Origin: an uncultured Bacteroidales bacterium | GTDB lineage: Bacteria > Bacteroidota > Bacteroidia > Bacteroidales > Paludibacteraceae | Length of the DNA: 64,000 nt | Assembly: GCA_900321005.1 (NCBI GenBank) | Contig: ONUF01000004.1 | Span: 52,815 to 116,814, forward strand | Direction: 5' to 3' | Shown: positions 42,111 to 51,275 of the stretch, piece after piece | Layout of the letters: each line of letters opens with the position of its first letter | Numbering within the stretch: position 1 is the first letter of the stretch | Translations under genes and position numbers: made by a program | Notes under the pieces: generated by a model | Databases searched by the model: none | Told to the model about the DNA's origin: nothing | Seen by the model: the letters and a program-made list of their open reading frames with translations, nothing else

Positions 42111-43636
42111 CAGCAATCTATTTAATCCTTGCGGCAGTAGGCGGTCTCCTTCTCGGAGCCGGTGTCTACTACCTCATCTCCCGCATCGCAGCTGCCAGTC
42201 TGCTCAAGAAAGCAGAGGAGGAAGCGGAAGTGGTGAAGAAGAACAAGATTGTTGAGGCTAAGGAGAAATTTATCGCCCTGAAGTTAGAGCACGACAATGC
42301 CGTGCGCGAACAGGACAGACGCATACAGCAACAGGAGCAGCGCTTGCAGCAACGCGAGCAACAGCTCAACCAGCGTCAGGGCGATGTACAGCGCAGCCTC
42401 AACGAAGTGAACCAGAAACTGCAAACCGTAGAGCAACGCCAACAGGCGCTGGACTACAAACAGCAGGAAGTGGAGAAAATGCATCACGAGGCAGAGAAAC
42501 AACTCGAGCAATTGAGTGGAATGTCCGCCGAGGAGGCAAAGAAACAACTCGTCGAGGCCCTCAAAGACGAAGCGAAGACGGCCGCGATGTCGTATATTAA
42601 CGAGATCATGGATAACGCTCGTCTGGAGGCAAATAAAGAGGCGAAGAAGATTATCATCCAGACCATTCAACGCGTGTCGTCTGAGACCGCGGCAGAGAAC
42701 ACCGTCTCCGTCTTCCATATTGAGAATGACGAAGTCAAAGGTCGTATTATCGGTCGTGAGGGACGAAATATCCGCGCACTCGAAGCGGCTACCGGTGTTG
42801 AGATCGTAGTGGACGATACCCCGGAAGCCATCACCCTCTCCGCCTTCGATCCCGTACGTCGCGAGATAGCGCGTCTGTCGTTACACCAGTTGGTACAGGA
42901 CGGTCGTATTCATCCCGCGCGTATCGAAGAGGTGGTGGCGAAAGTGACCAAGCAAGTCGAGGAAGAGATCATCGAGATCGGTAAGCGTACGACGATTGAC
43001 CTTGGTGTACATGGTCTCCATCCTGAACTCGTTCGTCTTGTCGGAAAGATGAAATATCGCTCGTCGTACGGTCAGAACCTGCTGCAGCACGCCCGCGAGA
43101 CGGCTAACCTCTGTGCGGCTATGGCCGGGGAACTGGGTCTGAACGTCAAGGCTGCGCGCCGTGCAGGTTTGCTCCACGATATCGGAAAAGTGGCCGATGA
43201 TGATGTCGAACTGCCGCACGCAGAACTCGGTATGAAACTATGCGAGAAATACGGAGAGAAACCCGATATATGCAATGCCGTAGGTGCGCACCACGACGAA
43301 TGCGAGATGACGAGTCTTATTGCGCCGATCGTGCAAGCCTGTGATGCTATCTCCGGTGCCCGTCCGGGTGCTCGCCGCGAGATTGTGGAGAGTTATGTGA
43401 AGCGTCTGAATGACCTCGAGAATATGGCGATGTCCTTCCCGGGAGTAGTCAAGACGTACGCTCTTCAGGCCGGTCGCGAACTGCGCGTGATCGTAGGAGC
43501 GGATAAGATTTCCGATAAGGATACCGAACTCCTCTCGTTCGACCTTGCTAAACGTATTCAGGACGAGATGACCTATCCGGGCCAGATCCGCGTCACCGTC
43601 ATCCGCGAGGTTCGTGCCGTAAACGTCGCCAAATAA
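42107..43636 (+). CDS. rny: Ribonuclease Y
   Basis: The ATG at 42107 ([20 protein letters not shown], 509 residues) gives the expected N-terminal membrane helix; an earlier in-frame Met would not. After it comes a long charged coiled coil (about 25-170, rich in Gln and Glu), a KH domain with [20 protein letters not shown], and an HD domain with [15 protein letters not shown] (metal pair HD). It starts mRNA decay by internal cleavage at the membrane. It overlaps zapA and ends before an array and a terminator. Confidence 0.95.
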   Translation: MTAIYLILAAVGGLLLGAGVYYLISRIAAASLLKKAEEEAEVVKKNKIVEAKEKFIALKLEHDNAVREQDRRIQQQEQRLQQREQQLNQRQGDVQRSLNEVNQKLQTVEQRQQALDYKQQEVEKMHHEAEKQLEQLSGMSAEEAKKQLVEALKDEAKTAAMSYINEIMDNARLEANKEAKKIIIQTIQRVSSETAAENTVSVFHIENDEVKGRIIGREGRNIRALEAATGVEIVVDDTPEAITLSAFDPVRREIARLSLHQLVQDGRIHPARIEEVVAKVTKQVEEEIIEIGKRTTIDLGVHGLHPELVRLVGKMKYRSSYGQNLLQHARETANLCAAMAGELGLNVKAARRAGLLHDIGKVADDDVELPHAELGMKLCEKYGEKPDICNAVGAHHDECEMTSLIAPIVQACDAISGARPGARREIVESYVKRLNDLENMAMSFPGVVKTYALQAGRELRVIVGADKISDKDTELLSFDLAKRIQDEMTYPGQIRVTVIREVRAVNVAK

Positions 43637-43663
43637 CAAATGTCAAATCACAAATGACAAATA
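43636..43663. repeat. Heptamer array after rny
   Basis: ACAAATG, TCAAATC, ACAAATG and ACAAATA are four 7-bp units beginning at the stop codon of rny. Confidence 0.85.
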
Positions 43664-43665
43664 AA

Positions 43666-43695
43666 AAGGACTTCTGCCTCACAGGTAGAAGTCCT
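43666..43695. terminator. Bidirectional terminator between rny and trmN6
   Basis: AAGGACTTCT pairs with AGAAGTCCTT around a short loop. The stop codon of trmN6 (43681-43679) lies in the loop, so the last codons of trmN6 form one arm. It can act in both directions. Confidence 0.8.
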
Positions 43696-44383
43696 TTGTT
43701 AGTTCCGAATAGGCGGCTGAACGGCCGCCTTTTTCGTCTTCTAAGACGAGAATATCTTCGGTAAAACTGATTGCTGATAACTGATGGCTGAAGGCTAATA
43801 AAACCCGTTTCGGAGCCTTCCCTTCCTTAGAATATACGCGTGTGACGTGTGTGAGGGATAGCTTCTCTGCGGCCGCGAGTCCGCGCACTTCTGTCTCCGC
43901 ATCGGCGGGCAGAATAAGAGCGAGTTGGCCGTTTTCTTGCAGCAGCCTTGTGCAATGATGCATCAGGTCCTTGTAACTGAGTGTATCTGTGTGCCGCGCG
44001 GTCATGCGTCCTGCGTCGGGATTCTTGAGGCTATTCTGAAAATAAGGAGGGTTACTAACGATGAGATCGTAATAATTTCCAATCTCCAATTTCCAATTTT
44101 GCAATTGTGCCTGAAAGGCACATACGCCATTTTCGCAGGCCTGTTCTACCGCCGCCTTATCGATGTCGATGCCTTCCACTTCTGCTTCCGGACAGCGCTG
44201 CATCAACATTCGTGCAATCAGTCCGCTGCCTGTGCCGATATCCAACACCCTAAAGGGTGTATTGGTTATTGGTGATTGGTTATTGGTGATTGGAGCCCAC
44301 GCGCCAAGCAGTACACCATCGGTTCCTACCTTCATGGCGCACTTCGAATCCTCGATAAAAAACTGTTTAAAGCGAAAGCTCAT
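43679..44383 (-). CDS. trmN6: tRNA1(Val) adenine-37 N6-methyltransferase
   Basis: The start at 44383 (MSFRFKQFFIEDSKCAMKVG, 234 residues) is preferred over an earlier Met within the upstream gene. SAM-binding VLDIGTGSGLIA, then DIDKAAV and the catalytic NPPYFQNS (N-P-P-Y) define the class. It adds a methyl group to A37 of a tRNA. Three heptamer arrays interrupt the coding sequence in frame (44260-44294, 44076-44096, 43767-43794), giving polar inserts such as ITNNQSPITNTP. It overlaps the upstream gene by 17 bases. Confidence 0.85.
   Translation of the reverse strand: MSFRFKQFFIEDSKCAMKVGTDGVLLGAWAPITNNQSPITNTPFRVLDIGTGSGLIARMLMQRCPEAEVEGIDIDKAAVEQACENGVCAFQAQLQNWKLEIGNYYDLIVSNPPYFQNSLKNPDAGRMTARHTDTLSYKDLMHHCTRLLQENGQLALILPADAETEVRGLAAAEKLSLTHVTRVYSKEGKAPKRVLLAFSHQLSAISFTEDILVLEDEKGGRSAAYSELTKDFYL
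43767..43794. repeat. Heptamer array in trmN6 (near 3' end)
   Basis: CTGATTG, CTGATAA, CTGATGG and CTGAAGG are four 7-bp units. Confidence 0.85.
44076..44096. repeat. Heptamer array in trmN6 (middle)
   Basis: TTTCCAA, TCTCCAA and TTTCCAA are three 7-bp units coding part of NWKLEIGN. Confidence 0.75.
44260..44294. repeat. Heptamer array in trmN6 (near 5' end)
   Basis: TATTGGT, TATTGGT, GATTGGT, TATTGGT and GATTGGA are five 7-bp units placed just before the SAM-binding motif. Confidence 0.9.
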
Positions 44384-45098
44384 AGTGCTCGTGATGGCAG
44401 CAACCATCATGCTCGTGCTCGTGGTATTCGATGATGCAGTGAATGGTCAGGTACACGCCGAGAATGAGGAAAAGTGCGGCGCAGATATGCCTAAACCATT
44501 TCTCGAAACTCTGCATTTTCTGCGTCAGTTTACCAATGCTTACGGCGCTGTAGCTTACCAACCACGCGATGAGCATGATCGGCAGACCGGTGCCCAGACC
44601 GAAGATAATCGGCATCACCCAGTTCCACGTGCTCGGCAGCGTCAGCGTGATATCGATCATTGTCAGGAAATAAACCAAGCGGTGAGGACAGAAGGCGATC
44701 GCGAAGAAGATACCGAGGATGAAGGACCAGAGCCAACTCTCCTTGCTATCCGTCTCTTTGAGCCATTTGCTGATGCCGTGGTCATGTTCGTGGTGGTGAT
44801 GTCCGCTGAAGAGCAACACAATGCCGCAGATCAGCATAAAACCGGCGAGAATCGGTTCGCCGTAATGTCCTAACACATGTTGGATGCCTTCGGTCTGTGC
44901 GCCCATCAGAAACGGGATACTCAGCAACACGTACGTCGCGAGTTTACCCAGCACGAACATCAACCCGTTCGTCAGAACGAGGCGTTTGTTGTTGATTTCC
45001 TTATCGATGTACCCGATCGCCGTGATGCTCGTCATCAGCGTACACGGGTCCAATATCGTCAGCAATCCCAATAAAAATGCGGTAAATACCTGTACCAT
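44367..45098 (-). CDS. DsbD/CcdA-like (ArsG-type) membrane permease with His-rich loop
   Basis: At 243 residues with about six hydrophobic segments. Paired cysteine motifs LDPCTLMTS (about 16-24) and IAFCPHRL (about 133-140) are those of the DsbD/CcdA electron-transfer fold, and the N-terminal TAIGYIDKEI region matches ArsG-type permeases. A loop with GHHHHEHDHG (about 98-107) and a tail with HEHEHDGCCHHEHY suggest a metal-binding role. Transport or electron transfer for a metal or thiol is likely; arsenic specificity is not shown. It has a divergent promoter at 45126-45155. Confidence 0.6.
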   Translation of the reverse strand: MVQVFTAFLLGLLTILDPCTLMTSITAIGYIDKEINNKRLVLTNGLMFVLGKLATYVLLSIPFLMGAQTEGIQHVLGHYGEPILAGFMLICGIVLLFSGHHHHEHDHGISKWLKETDSKESWLWSFILGIFFAIAFCPHRLVYFLTMIDITLTLPSTWNWVMPIIFGLGTGLPIMLIAWLVSYSAVSIGKLTQKMQSFEKWFRHICAALFLILGVYLTIHCIIEYHEHEHDGCCHHEHYELSL

Positions 45099-45125
45099 AA
45101 ATATTCCTTTTCACAAAATCGGCCG

Positions 45126-45155
45126 CAAAGTTACACTTTTTTTTGCATATATCAA
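45126..45155 (-). promoter_or_regulatory. Promoter of the permease gene
   Basis: On the minus strand TTG (45155-45153), 19 bases, TAACTTTG (45133-45126). Its upstream half overlaps the rightward promoter of the kinase. Confidence 0.65.
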
Positions 45156-45186
45156 AATTTTTGAGTACTTTTGCACTCGCAAAAGT
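45143..45186 (+). promoter_or_regulatory. Promoter of the sensor kinase with start-point palindrome
   Basis: TTG (45143-45145), 20 bases, TACTTTTG (45166-45173). ACTTTTGC (45167) and GCAAAAGT (45179) are perfect 8-bp inverted arms around ACTC. Confidence 0.8.
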
Positions 45187-45194
45187 TCAAGAAC

Positions 45195-47252
45195 ATGCAG
45201 AAACTGAAGGCATATTTAGGTTGGATACTCGCGGGACTGGTGATTCTGGCGGTGGTGATCGGGATGACGGCATGCCGTTCGGAGTCGAAACAGAACCGTA
45301 GAATCGCGGAGAAGCAGGCGTTTGCAGAACGGCAGACAGCCGTGCTGTGCGAAGCCCTCGAACGCGGTGCGTCCATCGACACGATACGTGCCATCACGGA
45401 GCCGTTTAACGGCCAAGGGCGGAAGGCCAAGGACGAGAAGAATGAGATATTCTTCTATGTCTTTGATGCCCACCAGATGGTCTATTGGTCGTCCAACCGC
45501 CTGGCTTCCGGCGATGTGTTCCTCCATTCGTACGACACTTGGCGGGACAAGGATTTCGCGAACGCGAAGACCAAAGTGCGTTGGACCCGCGCGGGGATGT
45601 ATAACGTGCTGACGGTTATTCCTATCTCGTACACAGAGCTCCAGGACTACACGGAGATATACACCGTTGCGGCGCAGACTTTCTCTTTCCGGCAACTATT
45701 AGAGTACGAAGACAAACCCTACGCTTCTTCACGGCCGTACTTTATCCTCTGCCATGTGCTGTTTGGACTGATCATCTTGATCGGCATCATCATCCTGATT
45801 CACTATCGCGGCACGCGTAATATGCGCCTGAGCACGCGTATTATGTATATTGTGATGATCCCTGTGATGGCGGTGTTCATCTATATCTTCTTCATGTCCA
45901 TCCGCTATGTGCACGCCAACCAGGAGGAGCATCAGCGGCATGACTTGCAGATGCGTTCGGAGTACGTGCAGTCGTATTTGCGCAACCTCTATTATTGGGA
46001 CCAGGCCTTGACCGGTTCGCAAGCTCCGGGTCTGGCAATCGACCTGCATGACTTGGGCTACGACATGAACCAGGACATCCACGTCTATGGTCTGAACGGT
46101 GAGTTGATTGCTTCGTCGAGTCCGGCGCTGTTCAACAGTGGTTTGCTCTCGCGTCGTATGGCGCCCGAAGCGCTGTTTACCGAAGAGCACTCGGTGATAT
46201 GCTACGAGCAGTTGGCGAACCATCCGTATCTTGTGTCGTATGTGCCGTTCCATAACGGTTCGTTCGTCACGATCGGCTATATAGCCGTGCCTTCTTTCCT
46301 GAGCGAGCAGACGCGTAACGCAGAAGTGGACAAACTACTGTCGCACCTCTTGCCGCCGTACCTGGTGGTAGTGCTCTTGGCGCTGTTCTTCGCTTTTGCG
46401 GCGGCGAAGTCGATGTCGGCGCCTATCTCGCTGCTGGCAGAGAAGATGAAAGGGTTTAGGATCGGCGGCAATCAAAACAAACATATTGACTATCCGTATC
46501 ACGACGAACTCGGTGCGCTGGTAGAGCGCTATAACCTGCTGATCGATCGGGTAGAGGAGAGTGCGGAGCAGTTGGCGAAGGCGGAGCGCGAGAGCGCATG
46601 GCGCACGATGGCGCGGCAGATAGCGCACGAGATCAACAACCCGCTCACGCCGATGAAACTGAGTGTGCAGAAACTGCAACTCAAGCGCGGCACGGACCAG
46701 TTTGACGCGTATTTCGAGAAGACGACGCAGATGCTGATTGCGGAGATCGACAACCTTGCGCATATCGCGCAGTCCTTCTCGGCCTTCGCCAAACAACCCG
46801 AAGTGGTGACGACAGAAGTGGACATCGCGCAGAAACTTTCCACCGTCATCACACTGCAGCGTGAGAACGATGCCCAGATACCGGTTCGGTATGTAGGCGC
46901 GGACTCGGGCGTAATGGGTCTGGCGGACAAAGAGCAGATATCGCAGGTGTTCGTCAACATCATCCGCAATGCCATCCAAGCGCTCGAAGGACAGAAAAAC
47001 GGCGATATCATCGTGACGCTCAACCCGCTCTATTCGGAGCGCGAGATGGAAATCACCATTTCCGATAACGGTCCGGGTATTCCGGCGGAGATACAGGAGA
47101 AAATCTTCCGGCCGAACTTCACGACAAAGAGCAACGGCAACGGCCTGGGTCTTGCCATCTCGAAACATATCGTCGAGGGTTCCGCCGGCCGTATCACCTT
47201 CGCTACCTCTGACAAAGGCACGACCTTCTTTATTTATCTTCGGAAAAAATAG
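45195..47252 (+). CDS. Sensor histidine kinase, NtrY-like form
   Basis: The ATG at 45195 ([20 protein letters not shown], 685 residues) follows the promoter. Two or three membrane segments (about 8-24, 184-206, 220-242) enclose a periplasmic sensor, and a further hydrophobic segment lies before the HAMP region (about 425-470). The kinase core has [20 protein letters not shown] (H478 phosphorylated), [13 protein letters not shown] (N box), ISDNGPGIP and [15 protein letters not shown] (G boxes). No response regulator gene is next to it, so its partner lies elsewhere. The signal sensed is unknown. Confidence 0.85.
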   Translation: MQKLKAYLGWILAGLVILAVVIGMTACRSESKQNRRIAEKQAFAERQTAVLCEALERGASIDTIRAITEPFNGQGRKAKDEKNEIFFYVFDAHQMVYWSSNRLASGDVFLHSYDTWRDKDFANAKTKVRWTRAGMYNVLTVIPISYTELQDYTEIYTVAAQTFSFRQLLEYEDKPYASSRPYFILCHVLFGLIILIGIIILIHYRGTRNMRLSTRIMYIVMIPVMAVFIYIFFMSIRYVHANQEEHQRHDLQMRSEYVQSYLRNLYYWDQALTGSQAPGLAIDLHDLGYDMNQDIHVYGLNGELIASSSPALFNSGLLSRRMAPEALFTEEHSVICYEQLANHPYLVSYVPFHNGSFVTIGYIAVPSFLSEQTRNAEVDKLLSHLLPPYLVVVLLALFFAFAAAKSMSAPISLLAEKMKGFRIGGNQNKHIDYPYHDELGALVERYNLLIDRVEESAEQLAKAERESAWRTMARQIAHEINNPLTPMKLSVQKLQLKRGTDQFDAYFEKTTQMLIAEIDNLAHIAQSFSAFAKQPEVVTTEVDIAQKLSTVITLQRENDAQIPVRYVGADSGVMGLADKEQISQVFVNIIRNAIQALEGQKNGDIIVTLNPLYSEREMEITISDNGPGIPAEIQEKIFRPNFTTKSNGNGLGLAISKHIVEGSAGRITFATSDKGTTFFIYLRKK

Positions 47253-47318
47253 ATTCGACTGTAACCTTTTATCTAATCGCGTATCATAAGAATAGAAAGT
47301 AGAAAAGATAAAAGCAAT

Positions 47319-49802
47319 ATGAAAAAGTTTCTCTTAGGTATTATGCTCTGTATGGCGGTCGGAGTGGCTGCCGAGACGATTAAGGGTGGGGTGATAGACG
47401 CGCAAGGTAAAGCCATGCCGTTCGTGACGATCTCTGTGCTGGCGCCGGACTCGACGCTTATTACCGGTGCCATCACCGATGACGATGGGAAATATGAGAT
47501 AGAAGTCAATAACCCCAAGTATATCATCCAGGCTTCGTACGTCGGCTATCAGACGACGTTTGGCGGACCGGACTTCGTGTTGCGCGAAGAGACGGAGCGC
47601 TTGGCGGAATTAGAGGTAAAAGCCAAGAAACCGCTCGTAGAGCGTCAGATGGACAAGCTCGTGGTGAACGTGAGTGCGTCGCCTCTTGCCGCGGGTTCGA
47701 ACGGAAACGATATCCTTCGCCGTGCGCCGGGTGTGCGTATTGACAAGGACGGAAACATCACCGTGAACGGTAAGTCCGTCGAGATTTGGATAGACGGTAA
47801 ACCTTCGTACCTCAGCGGCCAGCAACTGAAGGCCATGCTCGACGGTACAGACGGCAACACGATCGAGAAGATCGAGATCATCTCTAATCCCTCCGCCAAA
47901 TACGACGCTTCCGGTCAGGGCGGTATCATCAATATCAAGACCAAACGCAATATGATGCGCGGACTCAACGGAACACTGTCGGCGGCGTACGGAGGTATGT
48001 ATTTCGGCGATGTGAACCGCTATCTACAGATGGATTTCGTGTCGCTCAACCTCAATTATCGTAGTGCCAAGACCTATACCTTCGGCCAGTTGACCCAGGT
48101 CTATGCGCAGAATGATGTGGATTTTGAGACGGGACGTACACTTCCCGCTACAGCAACGACGCCGGCCACCAAGACGAACTCGATCTCAGGCTACGATATC
48201 GGCTTTCAGTACTACATGCTGAAGGTCGGCAACGACTGGTATATCGATTCGCTCAATACTCTCGGATTCATCCTTCAGGTGCCGTATATGAATGCGAAGC
48301 AGGGCATTGTGGACGGGCGCAACTATGCGTACACTATTCACGGCGCCGATACCACATTTAGCAAGACGAACAGTCGTTCCCGCACGAGTGCACCGCAACA
48401 TACGGCCAACCTCAACTTTACTCATACTTTCAACGAGGCGCTGGAGCGCGAACTGACGGTCAACCTCGATTACAACCGCTATGGCACGAAGTCGAATAAC
48501 TTTCAAGAAACGGATTATATCGGTGTGAAGAAACTCGGCTTGGATATCAATACCCGTCAGGCGGTAAATATCTACAGCGGCAAGTTGGATTTTCAGACCA
48601 AGTTCTGGAATACCGGTATGATCGAGTGCGGTGTGAAATATGTATTGTCTTCGACGGACAATAATATGGCTACCGACTCGGTATTGAATGATGTCCGTTT
48701 GTCCACCACCCACAACGATTTCCTCTACCAGGAACATGTCGCTGCGGCTTATATATCCGTTGGTAAGCAGTTCGGCGAGCACTGGTCGGTCAAACTCGGT
48801 CTGCGCGGCGAATATACCTTCAGTCATGGCGACTGGAAACTGCCGGCAGGAGACTCGATCACCAACCGCTCGTATTTCAGTCCTTTCCCCACGGCGTATG
48901 TAGGATATACGACGAAACCGCTGGGTAAGATCGGCCAACCGATCATGGTGAGCGCCAGCTATACGCGGCGTATCAAGCGACCGAACTACTGGATGCTGAA
49001 CCCGTTCATTACCTATGTGGACGCGTATTCCTATCAGATGGGTAACACCGCTCTCACGCCGGAGTTCAATAACGATGTGGAACTCAATTTCTCGTGGACC
49101 CAGTACCTGAACATGACTTTCAACTTCGCCCATACGCAGGATGAGTTCTCTCAGCGCGTAACCTTGCTGCCCGACGGCATGGGCTATACGCAGTGGACCA
49201 ATTTCGGAACCTGTACCACCCACGGTGGTAGTATCTCGCTGACCGAGTTACCCCTTGTGCCGAAGTACATGACCTTGCCGGACAGCACGAAGATGATGCA
49301 GGGCGCATGGCTCGCCTTGACGGTCAATGCCGGTTGGTACCACCATATCAACAGGTCGTACGCGAAGAAAGCGGACGGTACGCCCGAGTACGAGAACCGT
49401 GACCATTACGGCTATATCGGCGGTACGCTGTCGGCCTATCTGCCCAAAGACTGGACGCTGACGCTCGACGGCAACTGGTCATCTCCGATGGTCTCCGGTT
49501 ACGACCGCGAGGGCAGTATGTACTACCTGAACTTCGGTGTCCGCAAGATGATCATGAAGCATGGTCTGATTCTCAACCTGAATGTACAGGACTTGGCTCG
49601 TTCGATGTCGTTCTCGACCATCAACGAAGGTCTGGCGGAAGGTCAATCCAGTTGGTACCGCAATACCGTCCGTTCGCAGAAAGTGATGTTCTCCCTCACT
49701 TGGATGTTCGGCCAGTACCAGCAGCACAAGAACCGCAAAGTCGGCGATCTCGACGAACTCAACCGTCTCGGTGGCGGAGGCGGTGTAAGCACCGGGAAAT
49801 AA
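47319..49802 (+). CDS. TonB-linked outer-membrane beta-barrel protein
   Basis: At 827 residues. A signal peptide (MKKFLLGIMLCMAVGVAAET) precedes a carboxypeptidase-regulatory-like domain with GGVIDAQGKAMPFVTISVLA. The plug region has GNDILRRAPGVRIDKDGNIT and a GQGGIINIKTKR segment. The rest is a barrel of the OMP_b-brl_3 type, ending in a Gly-rich tail rather than an aromatic residue. Such proteins import or sense ligands at the outer membrane; here the ligand is unknown. The tail GGGGGVSTGK is odd for a barrel end. Confidence 0.8.
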   Translation: MKKFLLGIMLCMAVGVAAETIKGGVIDAQGKAMPFVTISVLAPDSTLITGAITDDDGKYEIEVNNPKYIIQASYVGYQTTFGGPDFVLREETERLAELEVKAKKPLVERQMDKLVVNVSASPLAAGSNGNDILRRAPGVRIDKDGNITVNGKSVEIWIDGKPSYLSGQQLKAMLDGTDGNTIEKIEIISNPSAKYDASGQGGIINIKTKRNMMRGLNGTLSAAYGGMYFGDVNRYLQMDFVSLNLNYRSAKTYTFGQLTQVYAQNDVDFETGRTLPATATTPATKTNSISGYDIGFQYYMLKVGNDWYIDSLNTLGFILQVPYMNAKQGIVDGRNYAYTIHGADTTFSKTNSRSRTSAPQHTANLNFTHTFNEALERELTVNLDYNRYGTKSNNFQETDYIGVKKLGLDINTRQAVNIYSGKLDFQTKFWNTGMIECGVKYVLSSTDNNMATDSVLNDVRLSTTHNDFLYQEHVAAAYISVGKQFGEHWSVKLGLRGEYTFSHGDWKLPAGDSITNRSYFSPFPTAYVGYTTKPLGKIGQPIMVSASYTRRIKRPNYWMLNPFITYVDAYSYQMGNTALTPEFNNDVELNFSWTQYLNMTFNFAHTQDEFSQRVTLLPDGMGYTQWTNFGTCTTHGGSISLTELPLVPKYMTLPDSTKMMQGAWLALTVNAGWYHHINRSYAKKADGTPEYENRDHYGYIGGTLSAYLPKDWTLTLDGNWSSPMVSGYDREGSMYYLNFGVRKMIMKHGLILNLNVQDLARSMSFSTINEGLAEGQSSWYRNTVRSQKVMFSLTWMFGQYQQHKNRKVGDLDELNRLGGGGGVSTGK

Positions 49803-49840
49803 TAAAAAGGTGTAAAAAATTATAAAAAATGACGTATCTA

Positions 49841-49883
49841 TTGTGTATGTCATTTTTTTATAGTACCTTTGCAGTCGCAAAGG
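49841..49883 (+). promoter_or_regulatory. Promoter of gdhA with start-point palindrome
   Basis: TTG (49841-49843), 20 bases, TACCTTTG (49864-49871). CCTTTGC (49866) and GCAAAGG (49877) are perfect 7-bp inverted arms around AGTC. Confidence 0.85.
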
Positions 49884-49928
49884 TGAAACACACAATCATT
49901 TAACACATACCTATAAAACACAAACACA

Positions 49929-51272
49929 ATGAAAGTACAAACTATCATGCAGCAGTTGGCTGCGAAACATCCGGGAGAGGCCGAGTATCTGCAGGCCGTT
50001 CAGGAAGTGCTGGAGTCTATCGAAGAGGTGTATAATCAGCACCCCGAGTTCGAAGAGGCGAAGATCGTGGAGCGCATGGTCGAGCCCGATCGTATCTTCA
50101 CTTTCCGCGTGACATGGATTGACGACGAGGGTAAGGTGCAGACCAACCTCGGTTACCGCGTGCAGTTCAACAGCGCTATCGGTCCGTACAAGGGTGGCCT
50201 TCGTTTCCACCGCGCCGTGACGCCGTCGATGCTGAAGTTCCTGGGTTTCGAGCAGACCTTTAAGAATGCGCTGACAACCCTTCCGATGGGTGGAGCGAAA
50301 GGCGGTTCGGATTTCGACCCCGTAGGCAAGTCGGACGCAGAGATCATGCGTTTCTGCCAGGCCTTCATGCTGGAACTCTGGCGTTGCATCGGTCCGGATC
50401 AGGATATCCCGGCAGGTGACGTAGGCGTAGGTGGCCGCGAGATCGGTTTCCTCAACGGCATGTACCAGAAGCTCGCGCGTGAGTACCATACCGGCGTATT
50501 GACCGGCAAGGGCATGACATGGGGTGGTTCGATCCTTCGTCCCGAGGCTACGGGTTACGGAGCGCTCTATTTCACGCAACACTTGCTGCATGAGGCAGGC
50601 AAAGATATCAAGGGCAAAACCGTCGCTATCTCCGGTTTTGGAAACGTAGCCTGGGGCGCGGCGAAGAAAGCCATCGAACTCGGCGCTAAGGTGGTCGCTA
50701 TCAGCGGACCGGACGGTGTCGTAGCCATTAAGAATGGCATTACACCGGAGATGATCGACTACATGCTTGTCATGCGTGCGTCGAACCGTAATAAAGTACA
50801 AGACATGGCGGATAAGTTCCCGAAAGACTGCGTCTTTACGGCCGAGAAGAAAGCATGGTCCGTGCCGTGCGACATCGCGTTGCCGTGTGCCTTCCAGAAC
50901 GAGTTGAGCGAAGACGATGCGAAGGAACTGAAGGCAAACGGTTGCTGGTGTTGCTGCGAGGTAAGTAACATGGGATGCCAGCCGGGCGCTATCCATTTCT
51001 TCCAGTCCAATGGCATACTTTTTGCTCCGGGCAAGGCAGTGAACGCCGGTGGTGTGGCTACCTCGGGTCTGGAGATGACCCAGAACGCAGAGCACCTGAG
51101 CTGGAAAGCCGAAGAAGTGGACGACCGCTTGCATCATATCATGCAGTCCATCCACGAGCAATGCGTCAAGTTCGGTCGCCAAGCCGACGGACATATCGAC
51201 TATGTGAAAGGCGCGAACATCGCCGGCTTTATGAAAGTAGCACAAGCAATGTTGGAGCAAGGAATAATTTAA
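49929..51272 (+). CDS. gdhA: Glutamate dehydrogenase, hexameric
   Basis: At 447 residues, the standard length of the small hexameric class. KGGLRFH (about 88-94), TLPMGGAKGGSDFDPVGKSD (about 117-136, catalytic lysine), the catalytic aspartate in AGDVGVGGREIGF and the Rossmann GFGNVAWGAAKKA (about 238-250) are all present. It joins ammonia to 2-oxoglutarate to give glutamate, or the reverse. Its strong palindromic promoter and the 3-base gap to kbl suggest one operon gdhA-kbl-tdh, tying nitrogen to threonine and glycine. Confidence 0.95.
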   Translation: MKVQTIMQQLAAKHPGEAEYLQAVQEVLESIEEVYNQHPEFEEAKIVERMVEPDRIFTFRVTWIDDEGKVQTNLGYRVQFNSAIGPYKGGLRFHRAVTPSMLKFLGFEQTFKNALTTLPMGGAKGGSDFDPVGKSDAEIMRFCQAFMLELWRCIGPDQDIPAGDVGVGGREIGFLNGMYQKLAREYHTGVLTGKGMTWGGSILRPEATGYGALYFTQHLLHEAGKDIKGKTVAISGFGNVAWGAAKKAIELGAKVVAISGPDGVVAIKNGITPEMIDYMLVMRASNRNKVQDMADKFPKDCVFTAEKKAWSVPCDIALPCAFQNELSEDDAKELKANGCWCCCEVSNMGCQPGAIHFFQSNGILFAPGKAVNAGGVATSGLEMTQNAEHLSWKAEEVDDRLHHIMQSIHEQCVKFGRQADGHIDYVKGANIAGFMKVAQAMLEQGII

Positions 51273-51275
51273 ACT

